From Candidatus Homeothermus arabinoxylanisolvens (GTDB taxonomy: Bacteria; Bacteroidota; Bacteroidia; Bacteroidales; Muribaculaceae), in the NCBI GenBank assembly GCA_001689405.1, contig LUJO01000013.1, positions 32,683 through 96,682 of the forward strand: a stretch of 64,000 nucleotides of DNA. The letters run 5' to 3'. The notes beneath the pieces are model-generated. The model made no database searches, had not been told where the DNA came from, and saw only the letters and a program-made list of their open reading frames with translations. Below, piece after piece: positions 8,509 through 16,702 of the stretch. Position numbers and translations under genes: made by a program. How positions within the stretch are numbered: position 1 is the first letter of the stretch; each line of letters opens with the position of its first letter.

Positions 8509-9987
8509 ATGGATTATTCACAGTTTTTGGTAATGCATCATGAGATAGGATTATTGGTCCTTATCCTATTGATCTTTTTATTTGATACATTCAGCTCTAA
8601 GGAGAGTCCGCGCGGTTTCTCCATGTTCTCTGTATGTCTTTTTGCTCTGTTTGTTGTAGCCGGTTTCGTCTATCCGTGGCGTCAGGAGACTGCTGCGGCC
8701 TTTGGCGGCATGTATGCGGCTTCTCCTGTTATGACAGCGATTAAGAACGTACTTAACATCGGTGTCCTCATTGTGCTCATCCAGTCTATGAAGTGGGCCG
8801 ACAGCGAGTTCATGCGTGTGCGTCGCGGAGAGTTCTATGAGTTGCTGCTCATCACGCTCTTCGGTATGTATCTTATGATTTCCGCCCGTCACTTCCTTCT
8901 GTTCATCATCGGTCTGGAGACAGCCTCACTGCCGCTTGCAGCATTGGTTGCCTTTGACAAGAACCGCTATGAAAGCCATGAAGCTGCCGTGAAGTACATA
9001 CTTACCGCAGTATTCTCATCGGCTATATTCATGATGGGCCTCAGCTTTGTATACGCTCTTGCCGGTACGCTTTATTTTGCCGACATCGCGGCTTCGCTTG
9101 TAAACGGAGGTGCTATGCTTATAGTGGCTATAGCTTTTGTCATAGCCGGTATGGGCTTCAAGCTCTCGCTTGTGCCTTTCCACTTGTGGACAGCCGACGT
9201 ATATCAGGGTGCACCCACTTCGGTCACATCCTATCTGTCGGTTATCTCCAAGGGTTCGGCTGCGTTTGCTTTCTTCGTTATACTTGTTCAGGTATTCGGT
9301 CCGTTCTACCACGGTATCTGGGAGTGGATGCTTTATGCGTTGATTATCCTTACTATCACCGTGGGTAACCTTTTCGCTCTGCGACAGAAAAACCTCAAGC
9401 GCTTCCTTGCGTTCTCTTCTATCTCGCAGGCCGGTTACATCATGCTCGGCGTGATTGCCGCAAGTGCGCAGGGTCTCGGTTCGTTGATTTTCTACGTTCT
9501 TGTATACATATTCTCCAATCTTGCTGCATTCGGAGTCATCTCCGCTATCGAGAATAAGACTGGACGTGTGGACATGGACTCGTACAACAATCTTTATTCG
9601 ACCAACCCCAAACTTGCATTCACTATGATGCTTGCCATGTTCTCGCTGGCGGGTATTCCTCCGTTTGCCGGTTTCTTCAGTAAGTTCTTTATCTTCTCGG
9701 CAGGTGTAGCTTCCGGTTCGATGGCTCTTTACATACTCGTGCTTATAGCGTTGATTAACACTATCGTGTCGCTCTACTACTATCTGCTTGTGGTAAAGGC
9801 CATGTTCATCAACAATCAGGAGCCTTGTGCTATCGCAACCTTCCGTTCGGCCGGTTCCGAGCGCCTCGGTATGTGGATTTGCGTTGTCGGCATAATTCTT
9901 GTCGGTCTCGTAAGCTGTATCTACAACGGCATCATTAATACTTCCGTGATGAACACCGAGTATATCTTTACGATATTTGCCAACTGA
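8509..9987 (+). CDS. nuoN: NADH-quinone oxidoreductase subunit N
   Basis: The third antiporter-like subunit of complex I, 492 residues, closing the operon. Conserved segments include LLFIIGLETASLPLAALVA, LVPFHLWTADVYQGAPTSV and FSLAGIPPFAGFFSKFFIF. A rho-independent terminator lies 20 bp downstream, which marks the end of the atp-nuo transcript. No nuoE, F or G is seen, in keeping with complex I in many Bacteroidetes, which lacks the NADH-oxidising module. Confidence 0.97.
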   Translation: MDYSQFLVMHHEIGLLVLILLIFLFDTFSSKESPRGFSMFSVCLFALFVVAGFVYPWRQETAAAFGGMYAASPVMTAIKNVLNIGVLIVLIQSMKWADSEFMRVRRGEFYELLLITLFGMYLMISARHFLLFIIGLETASLPLAALVAFDKNRYESHEAAVKYILTAVFSSAIFMMGLSFVYALAGTLYFADIAASLVNGGAMLIVAIAFVIAGMGFKLSLVPFHLWTADVYQGAPTSVTSYLSVISKGSAAFAFFVILVQVFGPFYHGIWEWMLYALIILTITVGNLFALRQKNLKRFLAFSSISQAGYIMLGVIAASAQGLGSLIFYVLVYIFSNLAAFGVISAIENKTGRVDMDSYNNLYSTNPKLAFTMMLAMFSLAGIPPFAGFFSKFFIFSAGVASGSMALYILVLIALINTIVSLYYYLLVVKAMFINNQEPCAIATFRSAGSERLGMWICVVGIILVGLVSCIYNGIINTSVMNTEYIFTIFAN

Positions 9988-10007
9988 TAATATCTGTCTT
10001 ATATAAA

Positions 10008-10048
10008 CGAAACGGGCGACTCATCTCGAGCCGCCCGTTTCGCTTTTT
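10008..10048 (+). terminator. rho-independent terminator after nuoN
   Basis: The 11-bp perfect stem CGAAACGGGCG (10008-10018) pairs with CGCCCGTTTCG (10032-10042), with a 13-nt apical region, and is followed by a run of T. It ends the atp-nuo operon. Confidence 0.9.
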
Positions 10049-10274
10049 GTAGTATGAAATTCTGTTTCTCTTTAGACGTTTATATGTGCGTGAAAGTTTC
10101 ACTGTTTTATGTTTTTTACGACAAATAAACACTTATATGCCAATCTGTACGTAAACAAAGGTTTTTGGACTGTTTTTGCCGGTGATGTTACGATAATAGA
10201 GATATTTGAAATAGTATAATTACATATTAGTGTGCGGTTTTTGAGATATTTGCATTACAATAAAGTATTCTGTT

Positions 10275-10544
10275 ATGTATAGATATTTATCGTATATCCT
10301 GATGCGGTTATCGATTATTCTCTGCCATGTCTGCTGTATGGCTCAGAATTTCCGTATAGCCGATACCGCAGGTGCGGCGACGATTTTTGTCGATGCCGAC
10401 AATCATGCTGGTGTCATAAGGGCGGCACGCGATTTAGGCGATGATGTACGTAAAGTTACCGGCACTTCGGCTCCGGTACTTCTGACGATAGCAAATACAG
10501 CTATTTCGGACCTCCCGAGCGGACTGCCGAATAACTTGAACTGA
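10275..10544 (+). pseudogene. N-terminal stump of a GH115 family glycoside hydrolase
   Basis: The 89 residues begin with a secretion signal ending near CCMAQ and continue with a segment (TIFVDADNHAGVIRAARDLG, then DDVRKVTG) that I recognise as the opening domain of GH115 alpha-glucuronidases. GH115 proteins are usually 800-1000 residues, so about 90% is missing, including every catalytic part. The frame closes shortly after ALPNNLN-like sequence and the GH43 gene starts 36 bp further on. The simplest reading is an internal deletion that removed the GH115 body and left the start beside GH43. A secreted short peptide is possible but less likely. The GH115 call is from remembered family sequence and has not been tested by search. 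Confidence 0.6.
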
Positions 10545-10580
10545 CTGTAATAAATTGATAAACAGTGAAAATATAGTAAT

Positions 10581-12566
10581 ATGATGAAAAAACTTTTTGT
10601 AACCTCTTTTCTGGCTCTTGCGGCATGCGCCGTGAGTGCGCAGAATCCTTATCTCCCGCTGTGGGAACACCTTCCCGACGGAGAGCCGCGTGTGTTTGAA
10701 GACCCGGATAACCCCGGAAAATACCGTGCTTATATAATCGGGTCGCATGACATAACATATTCGCGCTATTGCGGCAATGACATACGCATGTGGTCGGCTC
10801 CGGTCGAGGATCTCAGCCAATGGCGCGACGAGGGCCCTATATTCTCGTGGTTCGTCAACGGAGAGTGGGACACCATGTATGCTCCCGATCTTGTCGAGGT
10901 CAGAGACCGTAATACAGGTAAAAAGACTTACTGGCTCTATCCTCACTCCCGCGGATGGCGGCGTGTGGCTATGGTATGCCGCGGCGACCGTCCCGACGGT
11001 CCTTTTACTCCCGTCAATCTTACTGACGACGGCACTCAATGTGTGGCCGGTTCTCTGATTGATTTCGACCCCTCGGTATTTGTTGAGAACATCACCGACA
11101 AGCGCGACAAGGATTATGACCGCGGTTTCCGTGCCTATGTATACTACGGTTTCCGCCACAGTACGGCATATGAGCTGGATCAGGACAACATGTATGCCGT
11201 GCGTCCCGGTACGGAAATTCATGACTACTTTATCCCTGCGAGCGAGCGCTACGGCGAGATACGCGACCCCGAAGGTACCGTCTATCCGGCACTGTACAAA
11301 GATCAGAATCCCGGCGACTTCAATTTTTTCGAGGCATCGTCAATCCGTCAGGTCGGCAATAAGTACGTTATGGTATTTTCCGGATATAGCGGTCCTGACT
11401 ACGGTCTCGGTTCCACCAACTCTGCTCTGCGTTATGCCTACGGCGATTCTCCGCTTGGTCCGTGGCGTTCCGGAGGTGTTCTTGTCGACTCGCGCGGCGT
11501 GGTACCCAACCATGACGGCTCGGCCCTTACCACAAGCAATGCCGCTCACAATACCCACGGTTCTATTCAGGAGATAAATGGACAGTGGTATGTATTCTAT
11601 CATCGTCCTCCCCGTGGATTCGGTAATGCACGTCAGCCTATGGTGGCTCCTGTGAAGATAACTTGGGACAAGAAGAAAGTGGCCGATGGCGGACAGTTGC
11701 ATATCACCGCCTACGATCCGTATGCCAAGGATAACGAATGGAAAGCCGCCGCTTCTGACGGAAATGTATATACAGGTGCCGAAGTTACAAGTGAAGGCTT
11801 CCAGATATTCGGTCTGCCGCCATATAATTATTATTCTGCCGGTATCGCATGTTATATGTCCGGCAACAACTGGCTTCAGGACAACTACGATGTATGGAAC
11901 GACGGCATGGACCTTAAAGACATCACATCGGGAGGCATAGTCGGCTTCAAATACTTCGGCTTCGGCGGCCTCGATAAGGATGACAAGGGTGTCAAGGCTT
12001 TCAGAGGCACACTTGCAGGCGATGGCACACGCCTGTTGCTCAATCTTACTCCTGATTGCAAAAAAGCGTTCCGTATCAGAGTCATGCTTGACGGACCATA
12101 TGCCAACGATGCGTGGAACGGTCAAGAGATAGGTGTAGTTGAAGTACCTGCCGGCACTACGGCCGAGGCACGTGATTACGAGGTCGCTCTTCCGGCCGTT
12201 GAGGGACTGAAAGGCAAGCATGCCGTTTATCTTGTGGCCGAAGGCGATGACTGTAAGTTTACCTTGCACGGGATTGGCTTCGCAAAACCCGGTATGCCTT
12301 GCAAGCGTCCCGAGGTACCTTCAGTAGCAATATTTGCCGATGGTAAAAAGCTCAACATTCCTGCCGAGCCAATACGCTGTTCAAATGCCAACGGGCTTGT
12401 CGATGCTATCCGCTATCAAATTTATGCTCCGTTGAAGCCCGATACTAAATTGGACGTAAAGAGCACTCATTCAGGAGTAAAGACTGAAATAGGTCAAATC
12501 ACTGACGGTAGAGCAACAATAAAATGCTCCTACAACGGCTGTGACAAAATATATCTGATAAACTGA
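10581..12566 (+). CDS. Secreted glycoside hydrolase family 43 protein
   Basis: This 661-residue protein has a signal peptide (MMKKLFVTSFLALAACAVSA). The five-bladed beta-propeller domain spans about residues 25-390. Family 43 features visible are the catalytic-base Asp region VFEDPDNPGKYRAYIIGSHD, the APDLVEV segment, the catalytic-acid Glu in FFEASSIRQVGNKY, and HGSIQEINGQWYVFYHRPP. The C-terminal third looks like a beta-sandwich carbohydrate-binding module (CBM6-like). GH43 enzymes cleave arabinofuranosides, xylosides or galactosides of plant polysaccharides; the exact substrate cannot be read from sequence. It lies directly after the GH115 stump, which suggests a former glucuronoarabinoxylan or arabinogalactan pair. 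Confidence 0.88.
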   Translation: MMKKLFVTSFLALAACAVSAQNPYLPLWEHLPDGEPRVFEDPDNPGKYRAYIIGSHDITYSRYCGNDIRMWSAPVEDLSQWRDEGPIFSWFVNGEWDTMYAPDLVEVRDRNTGKKTYWLYPHSRGWRRVAMVCRGDRPDGPFTPVNLTDDGTQCVAGSLIDFDPSVFVENITDKRDKDYDRGFRAYVYYGFRHSTAYELDQDNMYAVRPGTEIHDYFIPASERYGEIRDPEGTVYPALYKDQNPGDFNFFEASSIRQVGNKYVMVFSGYSGPDYGLGSTNSALRYAYGDSPLGPWRSGGVLVDSRGVVPNHDGSALTTSNAAHNTHGSIQEINGQWYVFYHRPPRGFGNARQPMVAPVKITWDKKKVADGGQLHITAYDPYAKDNEWKAAASDGNVYTGAEVTSEGFQIFGLPPYNYYSAGIACYMSGNNWLQDNYDVWNDGMDLKDITSGGIVGFKYFGFGGLDKDDKGVKAFRGTLAGDGTRLLLNLTPDCKKAFRIRVMLDGPYANDAWNGQEIGVVEVPAGTTAEARDYEVALPAVEGLKGKHAVYLVAEGDDCKFTLHGIGFAKPGMPCKRPEVPSVAIFADGKKLNIPAEPIRCSNANGLVDAIRYQIYAPLKPDTKLDVKSTHSGVKTEIGQITDGRATIKCSYNGCDKIYLIN

Positions 12567-12595
12567 CAAGGGAATCTTTTATTTGGTGTTTACGG

Positions 12596-12639
12596 GCTGC
12601 CGGTCACGATGCATTGCATCGTAGCCGGCGGCTCTTTTT
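12596..12639 (+). terminator. rho-independent terminator after GH43 gene
   Basis: GCTGCCGG pairs with CCGGCGGC, an inner stem CGATGC/GCATCG closes a 3-nt loop, and a T-run follows. It lies 30 bp after the GH43 stop codon. Confidence 0.85.
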
Positions 12640-12667
12640 GTGTCGCGATTTAGTCCGTGAATGTGCC

Positions 12668-13321
12668 TTATCTAATACTGTTGTAATCTTTACCCACGGC
12701 AAGTAGAATTATGCATATAAGAAATGGTGTAGCTAAAAAGCTTAGCAAAAGCCATATGGCAGGATTACGGTTCCTGCGTTGTGCCATTACAGCTACCAAA
12801 ACATACATACCGATGTAAATGCTTAATAATACTACGGTGATAATTATTACAAGAAGCGTTGCCTTGAATGTATCGTCCGAGTCGTGATCTTCCTGAGCTG
12901 TTCCTATACAGATTGGGCCTCTGACAGCTTCTTTATTATCGTTATAGCTTTTTAATTCATAATTTATTTTGAATGCGGGAAAACCTAAATCTTCTTTGTC
13001 CTTGTAATAACGATAATGCCTTTCTCCTTCATATGCCGGGACGTCTATCTTTTTTGTCATGCCCGGCGCTATGTCAATGTTTAATGAAAATGTTTCATAA
13101 TCCATCGGATTTCCTTGCATGTCGAGATACTCCAATATGAAGGTGACATTTCTGATATCTTCATCCGTATTATTTTTTAATGCAATTGTGCCGTTTGAGT
13201 CTAATGACCCCTGCACATATGATGCCATACTCACTGCTTCTGATTTGGCCTTTGTCGCGGCATAGCTATCCTGTCCGAAAAGCAGTACTGCCATAAAAAT
13301 GGAAATTATGATATATCTCAT
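12668..13321 (-). CDS. Hypothetical exported membrane protein
   Basis: I do not recognise this 217-residue protein as a named family. It starts with a signal peptide (MRYIIISIFMAVLLFGQDSYA). A beta-rich region at about residues 30-130, containing NNTDEDIRNVTFILEYLD, resembles FxLYD-like immunoglobulin folds. Two C-terminal hydrophobic helices at about 150-175 and 187-208 are separated by a basic loop (AQRRNRN). The topology suggests an extracytoplasmic domain anchored at its C-terminus. A TATATTTG -7 box lies at 13342-13349 (minus strand), so it is probably transcribed alone. Confidence 0.75.
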   Translation of the reverse strand: MRYIIISIFMAVLLFGQDSYAATKAKSEAVSMASYVQGSLDSNGTIALKNNTDEDIRNVTFILEYLDMQGNPMDYETFSLNIDIAPGMTKKIDVPAYEGERHYRYYKDKEDLGFPAFKINYELKSYNDNKEAVRGPICIGTAQEDHDSDDTFKATLLVIIITVVLLSIYIGMYVLVAVMAQRRNRNPAIWLLLSFLATPFLICIILLAVGKDYNSIR

Positions 13322-13460
13322 GCTGAATATTATTTTAATTACAAATATACTATTTTATGTCATAAGTAAACTGATAAAGGCCGAAATCTTGTTGCTTGCT
13401 ATTTGAAATAGTTGTGGACTCCGGTGATTAAAGAGGGCGATTTGCGGGTCAATTAAAACA

Positions 13461-13548
13461 CGGTTGTTAAACGACGATAATGTTGGTAAGGGCGCCAGTA
13501 CCGATTTTTTGCATTTTAACAGTTCAACCGGATTTTGCAGCTGACCCC
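13461..13548 (+). repeat. Degenerate dispersed element, copy A
   Basis: Two blocks here recur in the CRISPR island. TTGTTAAACGA with its flanks matches copy C (near 24111), and TTTTAACAGTTCAACCG plus the following CTGACCC matches copy B (22517-22550). Copies B and C are similar to each other as well. The copies look like decayed pieces of one short coding element, with translations such as ILTVQPxFAADP, and are out of frame with one another. Confidence 0.5.
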
Positions 13549-13582
13549 GATTTGCACCGGTCATATTTTATTCAAGATAGTA

Positions 13583-13655
13583 CAAAAAAGAAGCGATGTC
13601 TCACGACATCGCTTCCCGTTTAAACCTTTATCTTAATCTAATACTATGAAAAACA
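13583..13655 (-). ncRNA. Candidate small RNA with intrinsic terminator
   Basis: On the minus strand a promoter (13662-13694) predicts a start near 13655. The transcript then ends in a strong hairpin, GAAGCGATGTC/GACATCGCTTC with a 4-nt loop (13590-13615), followed by six T residues. The resulting RNA would be about 70 nt with no usable open reading frame. The unpaired 5' half contains CATAGTATTAGATT, a string I recall from similar intergenic units in other Bacteroidales genomes; that memory is unverified. Expression is not shown by sequence, and the function is unknown. Confidence 0.5.
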
Positions 13656-13661
13656 CACATA

Positions 13662-13694
13662 CAAATGTACTCATTTTTATTAATACAAACCAAA
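13662..13694 (-). promoter_or_regulatory. Bacteroidetes-type promoter of the candidate sRNA
   Basis: The -7 box TACATTTG (13662-13669) fits TAnnTTTG exactly, and TTTG stands 21 bp upstream (13691-13694), all read on the minus strand. A second TTTG is 16 bp upstream. Confidence 0.55.
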
Positions 13695-13874
13695 TGTTTG
13701 AAGCATGTTTTAACAAAAATTTTGTAAACAATCGTGGCTGATTGCGACAAATCTGCCATAATTAACATTTAGTAAGGAATTATTGTCTTATATACAATAA
13801 CTAAACCCCTCTCTTGCTGTTTTTCGCTCGTATTTGTTTATCTTTGTAAGAATAAATTTTTAATCGGCAATTCA

Positions 13875-15194
13875 ATGAAGCAGTCAGTTATTATTGATAA
13901 TATAAAATCGCGTCTCGGCATAGAGACACTTAATCCAATGCAGTGCGAGGTCATGAACTCCGGAGCACGTGACATGTTGTTGCTTTCTCCTACAGGCTCC
14001 GGCAAGACTGTCGCTTTTGCCATAGCAGTACTGCAAACACTTGCTAAACCATCGGCCGATGTCAAGGCTGTGATTATTGCGCCGTCGCGCGAGCTCGTCA
14101 TGCAGATATATAATGTAGTGCGTGACATTGCTACCGGCTATAAGACTGTGGCTTTGTACGGTGGACATTCGATGACTGACGAGAAGAACTCACTGTCGCC
14201 GGCACCTGACATTATTGTGGCCACGCCGGGGCGACTGCTCGACCATATCAATAGGAAGCATGTGGCCCTTTATACGGCTCGGGTACTGGTGCTTGATGAA
14301 TATGACAAGTCGCTTGAGCTCGGATTTCATGACGAAATGCGCCGTATAGTGCGCACGATGCCCAATCTTAGCCGCACTATATTGACTTCGGCCACCCGCC
14401 TTCAGGAAATGCCTGATTTCTTGAAATTACGCTCACCCGAGACGCTTGATTTCCTTTCATCGGCCGATAAACCGCGCCGCCGTATGGACATCGTTCATGT
14501 CGAGTCGCCGGCGCGTGACAAGATTGACACACTGGTCGATCTGCTGCACTCGCTCGACAACGGTCGTGTCATTATATTTGTCAATCATCGTGAAAGCGCC
14601 GACCGTGTGTATCGTCATCTCAAGGAGGCCGGACTGCCGGTAGGTATGTACCACGGTGCTCTTGACCAGCCCGACAGGGAAAAGGCCGTCGACCTGCTTA
14701 ATAACGGCACGACTCCGATACTTGTGTCTACCGACCTCGGTGCGCGCGGTCTTGACATTGACTCAGTACAGGCTATAATCCATTATCATATGCCGCTTAC
14801 CAAGGAGACTTGGACACACCGCAACGGGCGCACGGCGCGAGTCGATGCACGCGGCACCGTCTATGTTCTCACATCGGAGGCTGACAATATACCTGAATAT
14901 GTGACTTTTGACCGTGCCTATGTACCTACGGGCCATTCCTCCGATCCTATAAAAGCATCGGCGGCCACTTTGTACCTCAATGCCGGGAAAAAAGAGAAGA
15001 TATCACGAGGCGACATCGCCGGCTTCCTTATCAAGCAAGGTGGCCTTGCGTCCGAAGAGGTAGGGCGCATAATAGTGAAAGACCACTCCGCTATTGCCGC
15101 CGTGCCCGTCGACAAAGCCGCCGCTCTGCTCCGCACAGTCGCCTCCGAGCGCCTCAAAGGCAAGCGCGTCCGCATCTCCCTCCTGCACCCCTGA
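13875..15194 (+). CDS. dbpA: DEAD-box RNA helicase, DbpA type
   Basis: A 439-residue ATP-dependent RNA helicase with all superfamily 2 motifs: SPTGSGKT (38-45), PSRELVMQ, TPGRLLDH, DEYD in place of DEAD (motif II), SAT, STDLGARGLDID and HRNGRTAR. The last about 75 residues, from KKEKISRGDIAGFL, match the DbpA RNA-binding domain, which in studied homologues recognises hairpin 92 of 23S rRNA during large-subunit assembly. DEYD keeps the catalytic D-E pair. A TATCTTTG -7 box (13839-13846) lies upstream and gives an approximately 20-nt leader. The rRNA target is inferred from the C-terminal domain. Confidence 0.88.
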   Translation: MKQSVIIDNIKSRLGIETLNPMQCEVMNSGARDMLLLSPTGSGKTVAFAIAVLQTLAKPSADVKAVIIAPSRELVMQIYNVVRDIATGYKTVALYGGHSMTDEKNSLSPAPDIIVATPGRLLDHINRKHVALYTARVLVLDEYDKSLELGFHDEMRRIVRTMPNLSRTILTSATRLQEMPDFLKLRSPETLDFLSSADKPRRRMDIVHVESPARDKIDTLVDLLHSLDNGRVIIFVNHRESADRVYRHLKEAGLPVGMYHGALDQPDREKAVDLLNNGTTPILVSTDLGARGLDIDSVQAIIHYHMPLTKETWTHRNGRTARVDARGTVYVLTSEADNIPEYVTFDRAYVPTGHSSDPIKASAATLYLNAGKKEKISRGDIAGFLIKQGGLASEEVGRIIVKDHSAIAAVPVDKAAALLRTVASERLKGKRVRISLLHP

Positions 15195-15418
15195 CATAGA
15201 ATCCTCACTATAAACTCCTGTTATGCACAAGCTTGCCCGCAATAGTCGCGTTGTAGATTATAGATATTCCATCGGGAATGTGTGCGAAACAGCTGGGTAC
15301 ATTTAAATATGAATCCAAAAACGGTATGTTGCGGACAGTGCCCATTGTCGGTATACGTAATCTTTAGAGATGATGCGGTATTGTTGGCTTATACTGTATT
15401 ATTAATTGGAATGGGTAA

Positions 15419-15453
15419 TTTGCGTGGTGTTATGATGAAATTTTGTAAATTTG
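15419..15453 (+). promoter_or_regulatory. Probable rnpB promoter
   Basis: The -7 box TAAATTTG (15446-15453) ends 10 bp before the mature 5' end of RNase P RNA. TTTG lies 23 bp upstream of the box (15419-15422), a little wider than the usual 19-21 bp. Confidence 0.6.
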
Positions 15454-15462
15454 CGCTACGTT

Positions 15463-15843
15463 TCGAGCGGGACGGTCGGTCGCTTGTCGACTTCGCGTGC
15501 GGCAAGAGGAAAGTCCGGGCAACGCAGAGCACCATGGTCCCTAACGGAGACCTGTCAGCGATGGCAGAGTAATGTGACAGAAAATAACCGCCGCCTTTGT
15601 GGCGGTAAGGGTGAAAAGGCGAGGTAAGAGCTCACCGGGGTCCACAGCGATATGGGCTGCCGCACATCTGATGGGTTGCAAGGTCAAGTATACCGGCATT
15701 CAAGGGCTGCTCGTCCATTGCCGGGGGGTAGACTGCTGACTGCGGCAAAGCCGCGACCCAGCCCGGTGGCAACACCGGGCGTAGATAAATGACCGACGGC
15801 GGAGTATCTCCGTTACATAACCCGGCTTACAGGCCCGCTCGAT
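15463..15843 (+). ncRNA. rnpB: RNase P RNA (class A)
   Basis: This is the catalytic RNA that removes 5' leaders from tRNA precursors. Hallmarks are the CR I block GAGGAAAGTCCGGGC near 15507, the GGTGAAAAGGCGAGGTAAGAG region near 15609, and the 3' CR V block GATAAATGACCG followed by ACATAACCCGGCTTACAGG. The ends pair as GAGCGGG (5') with CCCGCTC (3'), closing helix P1. The exact ends are uncertain by a few bases. Confidence 0.95.
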
Positions 15844-15844
15844 T

Positions 15845-15890
15845 TTATAAATAACAAAGGCTCCCACGTGGGAGCCTTTGTTATTTATAA
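15845..15890. terminator. Perfect 46-bp palindrome, bidirectional terminator
   Basis: TTATAAATAACAAAGGCTCC at the left end starts a perfect self-complementary sequence centred on CACGTG. It serves both rnpB (+) and the ferredoxin gene (-), which converge on it, and each arm ends in an A/T-rich tract that provides the U-run for the opposite strand. Confidence 0.9.
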
Positions 15891-15904
15891 ATGCCGGTTG
15901 TTGA

Positions 15905-16075
15905 TTATTCGCCGGGGATAATTGCTTCGCTGGGGCAAACTTCAGCGCAGCTACCGCACTCGATGCAAGTATCGGGATCGATGTGGTAGATGTCACCTTC
16001 GGAGATTGCTTCTACGGGGCACACCGGAAGGCAAGTGCCGCAAGCTACACACTTATCTGTAATTACGTAAGCCAT
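15905..16075 (-). CDS. Small 2[4Fe-4S] ferredoxin
   Basis: A 56-residue electron carrier starting MAYVITDKCVACGTC. Two classical motifs are present, CVACGTCLPVCP and CIECGSCAEVCP, each with three cysteines in CxxCxxC spacing plus a fourth before Pro, so it binds two [4Fe-4S] clusters. In anaerobes such ferredoxins carry electrons from pyruvate:ferredoxin oxidoreductase to acceptors such as Rnf, which is encoded in this window. It is monocistronic, with its own promoter (16125-16156) and a shared palindromic terminator. Confidence 0.95.
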   Translation of the reverse strand: MAYVITDKCVACGTCLPVCPVEAISEGDIYHIDPDTCIECGSCAEVCPSEAIIPGE

Positions 16076-16124
16076 GATAGTTTAATTTAGATATTATACG
16101 AATATTTGTTATTGCTTTACCCTG

Positions 16125-16156
16125 CAAAGTTATATTTTTATTTTAAATCCGTCAAC
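16125..16156 (-). promoter_or_regulatory. Promoter of the ferredoxin gene
   Basis: On the minus strand, TAACTTTG (16125-16132) fits the -7 consensus and GTTG (16153-16156) stands 20 bp upstream, one mismatch from TTTG. Confidence 0.6.
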
Positions 16157-16247
16157 ATTTGCCCGAAAAATATTCGCAAAGATTCTTAGAGCCTTATGCC
16201 GCAGGGCATTATTGCAATACGACGCTAAACAAGGTTTGGTTTCAGAG

Positions 16248-16670
16248 TCATTTTATTTCGATATCCGGATTTATTCCAAGTAGTTGACCTATGAATCTAC
16301 CCTTGTCCTTTGGTGATATGTACAGAGGCCCGTAATTTTTCAACACTGAACGGTCGGTAAATGCTATGGCCAGTTTATCATAGGATAGGGCAGGCCCCCA
16401 AAGGACGCTTTTACATGATTTTATAGCTTTGATTTTATTAATGGGGTAACGGCGCGGACGGCAATACTGATATACTAAGAGTTCATCGCCATCAACGGCA
16501 TACCAGACTCCGAAAAAAGTTATGGCAAATATGCTTCCGAAACCTATCAGAAAGATTAAAAAAGATATCCATCCTATGCCACCTATGGCTGCGGCTATAA
16601 GCACGGCGAAAAAGAAGCATGCGGTAGCCCATATCCACCAGTCAATCCTTGAACGGTATACAGTTTTCAT
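16248..16670 (-). CDS. PH-domain membrane protein
   Basis: A 140-residue protein with two N-terminal hydrophobic helices (about residues 12-30 and 33-52) followed by a small beta-rich domain. That domain contains YPINKIKAIKSCKSVL and LYISPKDKGRFIGQLLGINP. The layout and the final ISPxDKxxFIxxL motif resemble the bacterial PH-like domain families found in many Bacteroidetes. The molecular role is unknown. It is 32 bp downstream of the HExxH protein gene and probably shares its transcript. Confidence 0.65.
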   Translation of the reverse strand: MKTVYRSRIDWWIWATACFFFAVLIAAAIGGIGWISFLIFLIGFGSIFAITFFGVWYAVDGDELLVYQYCRPRRYPINKIKAIKSCKSVLWGPALSYDKLAIAFTDRSVLKNYGPLYISPKDKGRFIGQLLGINPDIEIK

Positions 16671-16702
16671 AAGTTATAAATATTGAAGTTTATACGTGGT
16701 TA

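Noticed and set aside
12596..12639. Possible IS end next to the GH43 gene
   Set aside because: The inverted repeat is better explained as a terminator; no transposase or target duplication is present.
13355..13564. Minus-strand frame of 69 residues
   Set aside because: It runs over the degenerate repeat copy A and has neither ribosome-binding site nor recognisable protein features.
13646..13741. Plus-strand short frame of 31 codons starting ATGAAAAACACACAT
   Set aside because: Considered as a leader peptide of dbpA, but it overlaps the minus-strand sRNA promoter, has no ribosome-binding site and is followed by the dbpA promoter about 100 bp later.
15282..15572. Plus-strand frame of 96 residues
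   Set aside because: It enters RNase P RNA and contains its promoter; no protein features.
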